DNA of 64,000 bases from an uncultured Planctomycetota bacterium. Lineage in GTDB: Bacteria > Planctomycetota > UBA1135 > GCA-002686595. The notes beneath the pieces were generated by a model. It was not told the origin of the DNA. It did not search any database and saw only the letters and a list, made by a program, of their open reading frames with translations. Position 1 is the stretch's first letter, and every line of letters begins with the position of its first letter. Positions 16,202 through 25,399 of the stretch are shown here, in pieces. The DNA is taken from assembly GCA_903928115.1 (NCBI GenBank), contig CAIYPP010000007.1:90792-154791 (forward strand), written 5' to 3'. The position numbers and the translations under genes were made by a program.

Positions 16202-17512
16202 ATGGCTCGCAGGTTCGTCTCAGCCGGGCTGCTCGCGGCAGTTTCGTGGGTTGGTGAGGCTCGCGCGGACGTGCTGCACGTCGGCGCGGCTGGCTTCCCG
16301 TCTCCGCAGGCGGCGATCGACGCTGCCGTCGATGGGGATGTGATCCTGATCGAGCCTGGGACCTACGCGGGCTTCACGGTGACCAACAAGGAGCTGTTCG
16401 TTGCGGCGGCGGACTCGGCCACCGTCGTCCATGTTGGCGCGAGTTCGGTCACGGGACTCGTCGTGGGCAAGACGGTGGCGCTTGCCGACCTACAGTTTGT
16501 GAGCCAGAGTTCTGCGGCGGCCTTGTCGCTCACGACCAACGCGGGCGCGGTGCGGCTGCAGCGCTGCTCGCTCCGCAGCGATCCGGCCACCGGGAATCCG
16601 GGCGTCGGCGCGCCGGGCCTCGACGTGCGGGCAAGCACGAACGTGATCGCCGGCGACTGCAGTTTCGTCGGCGGGAACGGGCGGGGAGGTGCGGCGAGCA
16701 GCCCGTCCGGCGGTCAGCCCTTGGGCTTGAGTGCCCCAGGCGGGGATGGTGTCACTCTGACTCAGGCCCGGGTCGCGTTGCATCGTTCGACTGCACTCGG
16801 TGGTTCCGCCGGAACGGCGATGGCCTGGATGGTGAACGGACCGACCGGGCAAGGTGGCAAGGGACTCGGCTGCGCGGGATCGTTCCTGTTCTCGAACGGC
16901 GTCTCCATGACCGGCGGACGCGGGGGTGGGCTCTCGCTCAGCAACGCGGCCTGTACGCAGAGCTCCAACTTCCAGGACATGGGGCGGGGCGGGCACGGTG
17001 TCTCGTTCGCGTCGAACCTGCCTTCGGAGGCTTGGTTCATCGCCCCGCAGCTCAACGGCGGCGACTACGGCCCGTCGAATTGCCCCTACACGTTCGAAGA
17101 GCAGCCCGGATCGAGCGACTTCGTGCGTGGACCGCTCGGCACGATCCTCCGGCGCACCGGCGGAGCCTCAGCGCGGCAGATGTCGATACCCAGCCTTGCT
17201 CCTGGCACGAATCCGCTCGCCACCTCGTTCGTAGGTGCCGCGGGCGAGCTCGTGCACGTCGTGCTCTCGGTCGCTCCTGAGTTCCTCTGGACGCAGAATC
17301 AGGCTGGCCTGCTCGGCGTTTCGCTCGCGAGCGCCCTGCCGCCGCAGTTCGTCGGCATCGTCGACGTCGGCGGAACTCTGTCCGCGCCGCTGGCGCTTCC
17401 CGCTCTTCCCCTGGGCGCAACCGACGCGGTCTGGCACGTGCAGTCCTACTTCACGTCGCCTTCGGGAGCCGTTCGACTCGGCCCCTCGGCCTGCGTCGCG
17501 CAGATTCCCTGA
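16202..17512 (+). CDS. Secreted protein, probable parallel beta-helix
   Basis: 436 residues. The N-terminus MARRFVSAGLLAAVSWVGEARA is a Sec signal peptide. ATG 16202 is chosen for GGAGGAG just upstream and the signal peptide immediately after. Mature sequence begins DVLHVGAAGFPSPQAAIDAAVDG…EPGTYAGF, the usual opening of right-handed beta-helix proteins of the pectate-lyase/DUF1565 kind, followed by Gly/Ser-rich turns. No catalytic residues can be assigned. It is flanked by the two 200-bp copies of the ligase 3' end, so it probably arrived or was rearranged there by duplication or insertion. Confidence 0.75.
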   Translation: MARRFVSAGLLAAVSWVGEARADVLHVGAAGFPSPQAAIDAAVDGDVILIEPGTYAGFTVTNKELFVAAADSATVVHVGASSVTGLVVGKTVALADLQFVSQSSAAALSLTTNAGAVRLQRCSLRSDPATGNPGVGAPGLDVRASTNVIAGDCSFVGGNGRGGAASSPSGGQPLGLSAPGGDGVTLTQARVALHRSTALGGSAGTAMAWMVNGPTGQGGKGLGCAGSFLFSNGVSMTGGRGGGLSLSNAACTQSSNFQDMGRGGHGVSFASNLPSEAWFIAPQLNGGDYGPSNCPYTFEEQPGSSDFVRGPLGTILRRTGGASARQMSIPSLAPGTNPLATSFVGAAGELVHVVLSVAPEFLWTQNQAGLLGVSLASALPPQFVGIVDVGGTLSAPLALPALPLGATDAVWHVQSYFTSPSGAVRLGPSACVAQIP

Positions 17513-17525
17513 GAACCCGTCCGAC

Positions 17526-19094
17526 CTAGCTCGCGGCGAAGCGCTCGCGCAGCGCGCGCTTTTGGATTTTGGCGGTGCCGGTCTTCGGGAGCTCGGCGAG
17601 GAAGTGCACGGCGCGGGGGCACTTGTAGTGGGTGAGCTTCGTGCGGCAGAACGCGATCAGGTCGTGCGCGGTGGCGCTCGTGCCTTGGCGGAGGACGATC
17701 GCGGCGGTGACGAGCTCGCCCCAAGTGGCGTCGGGCAGACCGAAGACGGCGGCTTCGAGGACGGCGGGGTGCGAGTAGAGGACGTGCTCGACCTCGGTGG
17801 AGAAGACCTTCTCGCCGCCGGAGATGATCATGTCCTTCTTGCGATCGACGATGTCGAGGTAGCCCTCGGAGTCGAGGGTCGCGAGGTCGCCGGTGCAGAG
17901 CCAGCCGTCGACGAAGGCCTTGGCGGTCTCGTCGGGACGCTTCCAGTAGCCGGGCGTGACGGTGGCGCCGCGCGCGCGGATCTCGCCGACGGTGCGGCCG
18001 TCGGGTGGGACGGGGCGGCCGTCGTCGCCGATGACGGCGAGCTCGACGGCGATACACGGACGGCCGGTCTTGGCGCGGAAGCGGAACTGCTCTTCGGGCG
18101 GCAGCGCCTTCAGGTGCTCCTTCAGGAGGCTGAAGGTCAGGTACGGGCTCGTCTCGGTCATGCCGTAGGTCTGGACGTACTCGCAGCGCATCACGCGCAT
18201 GATCTCGCGCACGACCTCGGGCGCGATCGGCGCGCCGCCGGACAGGATGCGGCGCAGGCTCGAGTAGTCGCGCGTCTCGGCGCTCGGGTGCCGCACGAGG
18301 CGGTTGAGCATCGTCGGGATCAGGTTCGAGAGCGTGGTGCGCTCGACTTCGATGGCGCGGAAGACCGCCTCCTCCTCGAAGCGCGCGACCATCACGTGCC
18401 GCCCGCCGACCCACGTGATCGCGAAGGTCGCCCAAGCGTCGGCGAGGTGGAACATCGGCGCGATGTGAGCCCAGGTGTCGGCGTCGCTGAGGCCGAGCTC
18501 GGCCACGGTCGCCAGCGCATGGGTCCAGACGTTGCCGTGGGTCAGCATCACGCCCTTGGGGCGGCCGGTCGTTCCAGACGTGTAGTAAAGATGAGCGAGC
18601 GCGTCGGCGGGGAGGTCGGGCGCGCGGCCGGGCTGGGGGAGAGTCGCAAGGGCCTCGGCGTAGGTCGCGCCGGCGAGGTCGGTGAGAAGCGGGTCCTCGG
18701 GGCGCTCGCCCAGCCAGAGCAGGTTCGACGGGAGCGAGCCCAGGCGGGCGAGGGCGGCGACCGATGGTGCGAGCTCAGGGGAGGCCAGCAGGACCGAGGC
18801 GTCGCTGTCCCGGAGGATGAAGTCGAGCTCCTCGGCCGAGAGGCGGAAGTTCAGGGGGACGAGGACGGCCCCGAGCCGGGCGCAGGCGAAGTAGGCCTCG
18901 AGGTAGGCCGCGGTGTTGAGCTCGAGGGCCGCCACCCGCGTTCCTGACGTCACGGAGCGGGTTTCGAGCCACCCGGCGAGGGAACGGGCGCGGTCGGCGA
19001 CCTGCCGGTAGGTCAGGGTGAGCGCCCCGTCGCGCACCGCGATGCGCTCGGGGTACAGCTGCTCGGCCCGTTCGAGGATCGAGGCGAGTTGCAT
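17526..19094 (-). CDS. AMP-forming fatty acyl-CoA synthetase
   Basis: 522 residues, full family length. ANL-superfamily motifs: P-loop YTSGTTGRPKG (171-181), YGMTE, GWLCTGD, the hinge DRKKDMIISGGEKV, and the catalytic Lys509 in TAKIQK. Activates a carboxylate to the acyl-AMP and then the CoA thioester; the middle of the sequence is typical of medium/long-chain fatty acid enzymes, but the chain length cannot be read. Start is ATG 19094; open sequence upstream is antisense to the RNA-binding protein gene. Its 3' end is duplicated at 15807-16006. Confidence 0.9.
   Translation of the reverse strand: MQLASILERAEQLYPERIAVRDGALTLTYRQVADRARSLAGWLETRSVTSGTRVAALELNTAAYLEAYFACARLGAVLVPLNFRLSAEELDFILRDSDASVLLASPELAPSVAALARLGSLPSNLLWLGERPEDPLLTDLAGATYAEALATLPQPGRAPDLPADALAHLYYTSGTTGRPKGVMLTHGNVWTHALATVAELGLSDADTWAHIAPMFHLADAWATFAITWVGGRHVMVARFEEEAVFRAIEVERTTLSNLIPTMLNRLVRHPSAETRDYSSLRRILSGGAPIAPEVVREIMRVMRCEYVQTYGMTETSPYLTFSLLKEHLKALPPEEQFRFRAKTGRPCIAVELAVIGDDGRPVPPDGRTVGEIRARGATVTPGYWKRPDETAKAFVDGWLCTGDLATLDSEGYLDIVDRKKDMIISGGEKVFSTEVEHVLYSHPAVLEAAVFGLPDATWGELVTAAIVLRQGTSATAHDLIAFCRTKLTHYKCPRAVHFLAELPKTGTAKIQKRALRERFAAS
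17536..17735. repeat. 200-bp direct repeat, copy B
   Basis: Original copy within the acyl-CoA ligase gene; partner of 15807-16006 (see there). Confidence 0.9.
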
Positions 19095-19286
19095 GGATGG
19101 GAGGTGCGGCGTTTCAGCCTTCGCCCATGAACGGAGGCATGGGGGAGACTTTCGCTCGAGGGGACGGTAGCGGCGCGGCGGGCGTCTCGCTACGCTCTGC
19201 GCGGCTTCCTTTAGTAGTTCGTGACGTTGACCTTGGACAGTGCTGGGGTGCGCGCGAGCAGGAAGATCTTGGACTGAACAAGGACA

Positions 19287-19796
19287 ATGGGAACGAAGCT
19301 GTACGTTGGAAATCTGAACTTCAAGACGACTGAAAGCTCGCTGCGCGCTGCGTTCGAGAACGGCGGCCGCAAGGTCACGGAAGTCGCGATCGTCACGGAC
19401 AAGATGACGGGCAAGCCGCGCGGCTTTGCCTTCGTGCGCATGGGCACCGACGACGAGGCCAAGGCCGCGATCGCCGAGCTCAACGGTCAGGAACTCGACG
19501 GCCGTCCGCTCCGCGTGAACGAAGCTGAAGACCGTCCGCCCCAGAGCCGTGGTGGCTTCGGTGGTGGCGGCGGCGGCCGCGGTGGCTACGGTGGCGGCGG
19601 CGGTGGCGGCGGCTACGGCGGCGGCGGTGGCCGTGGTGGCTACGGCGGCGGCGGCGGTGGCGGTGGCGGCTACGGTGGTGGCGGCGGTCGCGGTGGCTAC
19701 GGTGGCGGCGGTCGCGGTGATCGCGACGGCGGCTACGGTGGCGGCGGCCGTGGTGGCTACGGCGGTGGCCGTGGCGACCGCGACGACGGCTACTAG
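19287..19796 (+). CDS. RRM-type glycine-rich RNA-binding protein
   Basis: 169 residues. One RNA recognition motif: RNP2 KLYVGNLNF (4-12), RNP1 RGFAFVRM (45-52), ending near PLRVNEAEDR. From about residue 87 the tail is almost only Gly with Arg, Tyr and Asp (GGGGYGGGGGRGGYGG-type repeats). This layout is known from bacterial and plant cold- or stress-responsive RNA-binding proteins that act as RNA chaperones. The DNA of the tail is a GGC/GGT repeat (19555-19790) prone to length change. Single-gene unit followed by a hairpin. Confidence 0.9.
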   Translation: MGTKLYVGNLNFKTTESSLRAAFENGGRKVTEVAIVTDKMTGKPRGFAFVRMGTDDEAKAAIAELNGQELDGRPLRVNEAEDRPPQSRGGFGGGGGGRGGYGGGGGGGGYGGGGGRGGYGGGGGGGGGYGGGGGRGGYGGGGRGDRDGGYGGGGRGGYGGGRGDRDDGY

Positions 19797-19804
19797 TCGA
19801 AGCG

Positions 19805-19822
19805 CCTCGCCACACGGCGAGG
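19805..19822 (+). terminator. Hairpin after the RNA-binding protein gene
   Basis: A perfect 7-bp stem, CCTCGCC/GGCGAGG, with an ACAC loop starts 8 nt after the stop codon. No T-tract follows, so it may be a weak terminator or a 3' stabiliser. Confidence 0.45.
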
Positions 19823-19908
19823 GAACGAACACTGCGGGCTCGGCGGGTTGCACTCGCCGGGCCCGCGGTCGTTGGTGGGAGAGGCGCGAGCGCAGCGCCT
19901 TCGACGCG

Positions 19909-19914
19909 TATCCT
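19909..19914 (+). promoter_or_regulatory. Candidate leaderless -10 element (TATCCT)
   Basis: TATCCT ends 6 nt before the ATG of the carboxypeptidase gene at 19921, with no Shine-Dalgarno between. A transcript from it would begin at or next to the start codon. No clear -35. Confidence 0.4.
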
Positions 19915-19920
19915 GCGGCG

Positions 19921-21438
19921 ATGCAGCTCCGCCCCATGCTCGCCCTTTTTCTCACGCTCACGTTGACTGCCAGCGCGCTCGCGCAGGAGGCGCCGAAGAG
20001 CGAACCGACCGCGCCGAAGAAGGACGTGAAGTGGGACGACGACGTCGTGGTCACGAAGCACAAGATCCGGCTCGCGGACGGCGAGTTCGACTTCACGGCG
20101 CGCGCGGGGCGCATGAAGCTCACGACCGAGGACGGCAAGGGCAAGGCCGAGCTCTTCTTCGTGGCCTACACCAAGGATGGCGTCGAGGACCCGTCGCGAC
20201 GTCCAGTGACCTTCTCGTTCAACGGCGGTCCGGGCTCGTCGAGCGTCTGGCTGCATCTCGGGGCGCTCGGACCCAAGCGCGTGAAGATGCAGCCCGAAGG
20301 CTGGGCGCCGCCGCCGCCCTACGAGCTCGTCGACAATCCGCACACGTGGCTCGATGCGACCGACCTCGTGTTCATCGACCCGGTGACCACGGGCTATAGC
20401 CGCGCGGCGGACGGCGAGGACGCGGCGCAGTTCCACGGCGTGACGCCCGACGTCGAGTGGACGGGCGAGTTCATCCGGCTGTGGACGACGCGCTTCGAGC
20501 GCTGGTCGAGCCCCAAGTTCCTCGCGGGCGAGAGCTACGGCACGACGCGCGCGGCGGGGCTCGTCGGGCACCTGCAGGAACGCCACGGCATGTACATGAA
20601 CGGCATCGTGCTCGTCAGCGCGATCCTGAACTTCCAGACCGCGCGCTTCGACGTCGGCAACGATCTGCCGTACGTGCTGTTCCTGCCGACGTGCGCGGCG
20701 ACGGCGTGGTACCACAAGAAGCTCGCGCCCGAGCTCTCGGGCGATCTCGGCAAGCTGCTCGCGGAGGTCGAGCGCTTCGCGATCGACGAGTACCTGCCTG
20801 CGCTCGCGAAGGGCGACGCGCTGCCTGTGTCCGACCGCGAGGTGCTCGTCGCGAAGCTTGCGCGCTACACGGGCCTCTCACAGGACTACGTCGAGCGCTG
20901 CAACCTGCGCGTCGAGCAGGGGCGGTTCTGCAAGGAGCTCTTGCGCGACGAGCGCCGCACCGTCGGACGCCTCGACAGCCGCTTCCAAGGCATCGACCGC
21001 GATGCCGCGGGCGAGCGCAGCGAGTTCGACCCGAGCATGTCGGCGATCCTCGGGCCCTACACGGCGACCTTGAACGACTACGTGCGGCGCACGCTGCGCT
21101 ACGAGAACGACCTGCCGTACGAGATCCTCACGGGGCGCGTGCAGCCGTGGAAGTACGACCAGCAGAATCGCTACCTGAACGTCGCGGAGACGCTGCGTCA
21201 GGCGATGACGCGCAACCCCGACCTCAAGGTCTACGTCGCGGCCGGCGTGTACGACTTCGCGACGCCGCACTTCGCCGCGGAATACACGGTGCGCCAGCTC
21301 GGGCTCGACGCGTCGCTGCGCAAGAACATCGTCACCTCACGCTTCGCGGCGGGGCACATGATGTACATCCACGAAGGCGAGCTCGTGCGCTTCCACGACG
21401 AGATCGCGGCGTTCCTCACGGACGCGGCGCGGCGTTGA
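19921..21438 (+). CDS. Secreted serine carboxypeptidase (peptidase S10)
   Basis: 505 residues. Signal peptide at 1-21 (MQLRPMLALFLTLTLTASALA). S10 landmarks: FSFNGGPGSSSVWLHLGALGP (oxyanion-hole region), catalytic Ser205 in GESYG, Asp445 in GVYDFATP and His479 in AAGHMMY. Removes C-terminal residues from peptides, presumably in the periplasm or outside the cell. Start ATG 19921 begins the signal peptide; upstream sequence in frame is the Gly-repeat DNA read out of frame. The 3' end overlaps the convergent symporter gene by 23 bp. Confidence 0.9.
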   Translation: MQLRPMLALFLTLTLTASALAQEAPKSEPTAPKKDVKWDDDVVVTKHKIRLADGEFDFTARAGRMKLTTEDGKGKAELFFVAYTKDGVEDPSRRPVTFSFNGGPGSSSVWLHLGALGPKRVKMQPEGWAPPPPYELVDNPHTWLDATDLVFIDPVTTGYSRAADGEDAAQFHGVTPDVEWTGEFIRLWTTRFERWSSPKFLAGESYGTTRAAGLVGHLQERHGMYMNGIVLVSAILNFQTARFDVGNDLPYVLFLPTCAATAWYHKKLAPELSGDLGKLLAEVERFAIDEYLPALAKGDALPVSDREVLVAKLARYTGLSQDYVERCNLRVEQGRFCKELLRDERRTVGRLDSRFQGIDRDAAGERSEFDPSMSAILGPYTATLNDYVRRTLRYENDLPYEILTGRVQPWKYDQQNRYLNVAETLRQAMTRNPDLKVYVAAGVYDFATPHFAAEYTVRQLGLDASLRKNIVTSRFAAGHMMYIHEGELVRFHDEIAAFLTDAARR

Positions 21439-22801
21439 GCTTCGGCGGCGCGAGCAGCGCGAGCGCGAGGTAGGCCGCGAAGGCCGTGGCGAGCGCGGCG
21501 AGGTAGGGGTGCGACCACTCGCCGAGGTAGCCTGCGACGTAGACCGCGGCGCCGCCCGTCAGGGCGCCGAAGGCACTCCACGGCCCGCCGACGCGCGAGA
21601 AGAGACCGAATACGACGAGCGCGAAGACACCGGCGCTGCCGAAGCCGTTCGTGAGCTCCATCAGGTCGCCGACCGAAGTCGAGGTCGCGGCGAGGCCGAG
21701 CGCGATGAGGCCGAAGCCGACGGTGCACGTGCGCGCGACGCGGAGCTTCGTGCGTTCGTCGAGGTTCGGCCGCAGGCGGCCGACGATGTTGTGCGAGAAG
21801 AGCGACGAAGAGACGAGCAGAGCGCTGTCGACCGTCGAGAGGATCGCCGAGACGAGCGCGCCCGCGAAGAGTGTGTAGGAAAGCGTGGAGAGCTTCGTCC
21901 GCGCGAGCTCGGGCAGGAGTTCATCGGGCTGGGCAAGGTCGGGGATCAGCGCGGGTCCCATCAAGCCGAGCAGCACCGGGATCGAGCCGACTGCGGCATA
22001 GAAGAGGCCGGCGACCACGGCCGAGCGACGCGCGACCGTGCCGGAGCGAGCGGAGCTCATGCGCGCGATCAGCTCCTGCGCGACGAGCGAGCCGACGATC
22101 GGCAGCGTCCACGCCTCTGCGACGTCGAGCCAGGAGCCATTTTCTTCGGACGTGAAGTGCAAACGAGCCGGATCGATACTCGCGAGCGCGCCCTGCACGC
22201 CGCCGAGCTCGCCTACCATGCCGACGAGGATCACGACGAGGCCGATGACGAGCGCGGTTCCCTGCACGACGTCCGTGACGGCGTCGGCGAGCATGCCTCC
22301 AAAGGAGGTGTAGGCGATGACGACTCCCGCGGCGATCGTCATGGCGGAGATGTGGTCGAAGCCCGAAGCGCCGGCGATGACGTGGCCGAAGACACGGATC
22401 TGCGCCGCGGCCCAGAAGAGCGAGGTCGGGACGAGCAGCAGTGCGGCGAAGCGCTCGACACCCGGCGAGAAGCGCTCGCGGAAGAGGTCCGCGAGCGTGG
22501 TGAGCTTCTTCGACCACAGCGGCGCGGCGAGCCACACTCCCGCGAGGGCGAGCGCGACGCCATAGGCGTAGGGTTCCGTCGAGGTCCACGAGAGCCCGTT
22601 GGCGTAGACGGTTCCCGCAGCGTCCGAGCAGGCCTCGGCGCCAAACCACGTCGCAAAGATCGAGAAGATCGACAGCGTGTAGCCCATGCTGCGACCCGCG
22701 ACGAGGTAGTCGTCCTCGTTGCGCACGCGCCGCGAGATCACGACGCCGATCGCGAGCTGGGCGACGATGTAGAGGATGAGCCCGATGAGCAGCGGATTCA
22801 T
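21416..22801 (-). CDS. Sodium:solute symporter family protein
   Basis: 461 residues with about 12-13 hydrophobic helices. SSS-family features: LVAGRSMGYTLSIFSIFATWFGAE near the N-terminus (the DYLVAGR/WFGA signature), TSFGGMLADAVTDVVQG in the fifth core helix, and STVDSALLVSSSL. Imports a solute with Na+; the substrate cannot be told from sequence. Start ATG 22801 sits at the first helix, and longer frames upstream overlap the divergent bestrophin gene. Confidence 0.85.
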   Translation of the reverse strand: MNPLLIGLILYIVAQLAIGVVISRRVRNEDDYLVAGRSMGYTLSIFSIFATWFGAEACSDAAGTVYANGLSWTSTEPYAYGVALALAGVWLAAPLWSKKLTTLADLFRERFSPGVERFAALLLVPTSLFWAAAQIRVFGHVIAGASGFDHISAMTIAAGVVIAYTSFGGMLADAVTDVVQGTALVIGLVVILVGMVGELGGVQGALASIDPARLHFTSEENGSWLDVAEAWTLPIVGSLVAQELIARMSSARSGTVARRSAVVAGLFYAAVGSIPVLLGLMGPALIPDLAQPDELLPELARTKLSTLSYTLFAGALVSAILSTVDSALLVSSSLFSHNIVGRLRPNLDERTKLRVARTCTVGFGLIALGLAATSTSVGDLMELTNGFGSAGVFALVVFGLFSRVGGPWSAFGALTGGAAVYVAGYLGEWSHPYLAALATAFAAYLALALLAPPKLNAAPRP

Positions 22802-22913
22802 GGGGGGGCGCATCGGTGTACCAGCGCAGGTCCGGCCCGTCCACGCAGGAGCTGCGACAAGCTGCAATCGAAGCCGCCACGTGGTACACCGTCGCGCTCC
22901 GCTGGCGCTCGCA

Positions 22914-23852
22914 ATGCTCGTTCCGAAGAAAGTCACTTGGTGGAGTCTCGTCTTCAAGTACCGCGGCAGTGAGCTGCCGCGGACGCAGTGGCGCATCGCC
23001 GGAGTCGCCGCCACGGCTTTGATCGTCACCGTGCTCGAAGAGCGCTTCGACTGGCATCCCAACCTGACGCCGTTGCCGTTCACGCTCGTCGGAATCGCGC
23101 TCGGCATCTTCTTGGGTTTCCGCAACAACGCGAGCTACGACCGCTGGTGGGAAGGCCGCAAGCTCTGGGGTGCGCTCGTGAACACGACGCGCTCGTTCGC
23201 GCGCCAGTCGCTGACCCTCGTGGGGCCGCGAGTGGCCGAGTCGGAAGGAGAATCGGTCGCGAAGCTGCGACGCGAGCTCGTCCTGCGCATCATCGCCTTT
23301 GCGCACGCGCTGCGTATGAATCTGCGCGACGATCACTCGCTCACTCAGCTCGCCCCGTTTCTCGATGCGAACGAGCTCGAGCGCTTGCGCGTCGAGACCA
23401 ACCGTCCCTATGCCATCAACCATGGGACCGCCGAGCGACTGCGAGCAGCCTACGCACGCGGTTGGATCGCGGAGACGCACCTCGGCGTGCTCGAGGGCTC
23501 GATGACTGCGCTCACCGACATTCAGGGGGCGTGCGAGCGCATCAAATCGACGCCGATTCCCTTCTCCTACACGACGCTGATCCACCGCATCACGGCCGGC
23601 TATTGCTACGCCTTGCCGTTCGGGCTCGTCGATACCGTCGGGTTTCTCACGCCAGCGGTGTGCGTGATCGTCGCCTATGCGTTCTTCGGTCTCGACGTCG
23701 TCGGCGACGAGCTCGAGATGCCATTTGGAAACGACCCCAACGATCTCCCGCTCGATGCGATCTCCCGCATGATCGAGATCAACCTGCGGCAGCGCTTGGG
23801 CGAGACCGACCTGCCGTTGCCGTTGAAACCTGTGGACGAGATTCTCAGCTGA
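22914..23852 (+). CDS. Bestrophin-like (UPF0187) membrane channel
   Basis: 312 residues. LGIFLGFRNNASYDRWWEGRKLWG is the hallmark of bacterial bestrophin/YneE proteins, supported by the later FGLDVVGDELEMPFGNDPNDLPL. Family members form pentameric anion or cation channels. Helices lie at about 27-45, 60-77, 225-245 and 250-268. Start ATG 22914. Divergent from the symporter gene with 112 bp between. Confidence 0.9.
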   Translation: MLVPKKVTWWSLVFKYRGSELPRTQWRIAGVAATALIVTVLEERFDWHPNLTPLPFTLVGIALGIFLGFRNNASYDRWWEGRKLWGALVNTTRSFARQSLTLVGPRVAESEGESVAKLRRELVLRIIAFAHALRMNLRDDHSLTQLAPFLDANELERLRVETNRPYAINHGTAERLRAAYARGWIAETHLGVLEGSMTALTDIQGACERIKSTPIPFSYTTLIHRITAGYCYALPFGLVDTVGFLTPAVCVIVAYAFFGLDVVGDELEMPFGNDPNDLPLDAISRMIEINLRQRLGETDLPLPLKPVDEILS

Positions 23853-23857
23853 GTGTG

Positions 23858-24580
23858 CTACATCGCGACGCTGCGCGTGGCGGCGTCGTGATCGAGCAGC
23901 GTGACCACGTGCGCGAGGTCGGCGCAGCGCGAATCGCCGAGCGCGCGTTGGATGCGGCGCAGGCGCTCGAGGTCGGCGGGCGTCTCGAGTGCGAGACGGT
24001 AGCTCGACCGTGCGAGCTCGGGGGGCGCGCGGCGCGTGACGATGCGGAAGCGGCGCGAGCGGTCGAACAGGAATTGCAGCGGATGCTCGCGTTCTAGGGG
24101 ACCGCACGCTTCGCGGAACGCCAGTTCGAGGGCCTGCGTCCGAACGACGGCGCAGCCGGTGCCCTCGGGCATGCCGCTGCCGCGGTTCGGCAGGTTGTGC
24201 GTCACGTCCGCGTGCTGGCGGAGGTGGTGGTCGATGAGTAGGTCGGCTTCTTGCCACGAGACGTAGGGCTGATCGCCACCGATCAGCACGACATGGTCGG
24301 CCTGAACGCTGCTCGCCGCGCGCCAGCAGCGCTCGAGCAAGTCGGCGTCCGAGCCGCGTCGGCAAGCCCAGCCGCGCGCGAGGCACAGCGATTCGATGCC
24401 GTCGTCGGCGCTCTCGCGCGTGGTCGCGACGAGCAGCCCGTCGGCGCGCTGCATGCGCTCCGCGCGCTCGACGACGCACTCGAGCACGCTCGCAGAGCCG
24501 AGCGGTAGCAGCACCTTCCCCGGCAGGCCGTGGCTGGCGAGGCGGGCGTGGACGATCGTGACGACCTTTTCGTAGGACAT
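23858..24580 (-). CDS. SpsF-like cytidylyltransferase
   Basis: 240 residues. VVTIVHARLASHGLPGKVLLPLG at the N-terminus matches the CTP-binding (Q)ARxxSxRLPGK motif of SpsF/KdsB-type nucleotidyltransferases. VLECVVERAERM, VATTRESADD, RGSDADLLER and IGGDQPYV follow in family order. Such enzymes activate acidic sugars with CTP for surface glycans; the specific sugar is not evident. Start ATG 24580; longer frames upstream run antisense to the B3/4 gene. Ends 5 bp from the convergent bestrophin gene. Confidence 0.75.
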   Translation of the reverse strand: MSYEKVVTIVHARLASHGLPGKVLLPLGSASVLECVVERAERMQRADGLLVATTRESADDGIESLCLARGWACRRGSDADLLERCWRAASSVQADHVVLIGGDQPYVSWQEADLLIDHHLRQHADVTHNLPNRGSGMPEGTGCAVVRTQALELAFREACGPLEREHPLQFLFDRSRRFRIVTRRAPPELARSSYRLALETPADLERLRRIQRALGDSRCADLAHVVTLLDHDAATRSVAM

Positions 24581-24685
24581 GGCGGTTGCGGGGGCTGGGA
24601 TCGCAGGGATCGGGTGCCCGTGCGCCTGGCTTGAGCCGGATCTCGGATGCGACCCGGATCGGGGACGGCGGGGAGTGGCGCGGGC

Positions 24686-24691
24686 TATCCT
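24686..24691 (+). promoter_or_regulatory. Candidate leaderless -10 element (TATCCT)
   Basis: TATCCT ends 6 nt before the GTG start at 24698, with no ribosome-binding site between. Same placement as at 19909 and 25386. Confidence 0.4.
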
Positions 24692-24697
24692 GCCCGC

Positions 24698-25324
24698 GTG
24701 AAGCCCGCGATCGACGCCCACCCGCTCCTGTGTGCCCGCACGTTCGTCACGCGCTTTCCCGCGCCGCTCGGGGAGTGCCCGGTGCCCGAGTGGCTGCATG
24801 CGCTTCACGTCGATGGCGCCGCGACGCCGCTCGCGCGCACCGAGGAGCTGCGCGGGGCCGTGCGCGACCTGCTCCGCCACGGCGGCTACAAGCCGACGGG
24901 GCGCGGCAAGCCTTCGAGCGAGTACCTCGTGCGCGCGGCGAGCGAAGGCGGCCTTCCGCGCATCAACTTGGCCGTCGACGCGTGCAACGCGGTCAGCCTG
25001 CACTCGGGCCTGCCGATCAGCGTCGTCGATCTCGATCGCGCTCGCGGGCCGCTGCGTATCGGCATCGCAGGCGCGGGGGAGAGCTACGTGTTCAACGCTT
25101 CGGGCCAGACGATCGACATCGAGGGTTTGCTCAACCTCTTCGACGCCGACGGGCCGTGCGCGAATGCCGTCAAGGACGCGCAGCGCACCAAGACGCACGC
25201 CGGAACGCGCTCGACGCTGTCGGTTGTGTGGGGCGTGGTTGGCCATGAGACGCAGGTCGAGCGCGCCGTCGCGTGGTACCGGGAGCTCTTGGAGCGCGCC
25301 GGCGCTGCCACGGCCGCGGACTGA
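24698..25324 (+). CDS. B3/B4 tRNA-binding-domain protein (PheT-like B3_4)
   Basis: 208 residues. Sequence GKPSSEYLVRAASEGGLPRINLAVDACNAVSLHSGLPISVVDLD is characteristic of the stand-alone B3/B4 domain related to the PheRS beta-subunit editing domain. YVFNASGQTIDIEGLLNLFDADGPCANAVKDAQRTKT continues the fold. Such proteins are suspected editors or binders of aminoacyl-tRNA or amino acids. GTG 24698 is chosen because the domain starts just after it (KPAIDAHPLL) and a -10-like box precedes it. Function beyond the fold is not visible. Confidence 0.75.
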   Translation: MKPAIDAHPLLCARTFVTRFPAPLGECPVPEWLHALHVDGAATPLARTEELRGAVRDLLRHGGYKPTGRGKPSSEYLVRAASEGGLPRINLAVDACNAVSLHSGLPISVVDLDRARGPLRIGIAGAGESYVFNASGQTIDIEGLLNLFDADGPCANAVKDAQRTKTHAGTRSTLSVVWGVVGHETQVERAVAWYRELLERAGAATAAD

Positions 25325-25385
25325 GCGCGAGCCACGATTTCGAGGCTGGCGGGCTGCGTTTGCTCGCATTGGATGCGGCGCGCAC

Positions 25386-25391
25386 TATCCT
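25386..25391 (+). promoter_or_regulatory. Candidate leaderless -10 element (TATCCT)
   Basis: TATCCT ends 8 nt before ATG 25400 of the ABC exporter gene. Supports ATG 25400 over an in-frame codon at 25373, which would lie upstream of this box. Confidence 0.4.
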
Positions 25392-25399
25392 CCTCGCCC

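Noticed and set aside
19549..19800. Tandem short GGC/GGT repeats as a CRISPR-like array
   Set aside because: They encode the Gly-rich tail of the RRM protein; there are no spacers of constant length. No CRISPR array was seen anywhere in the window.
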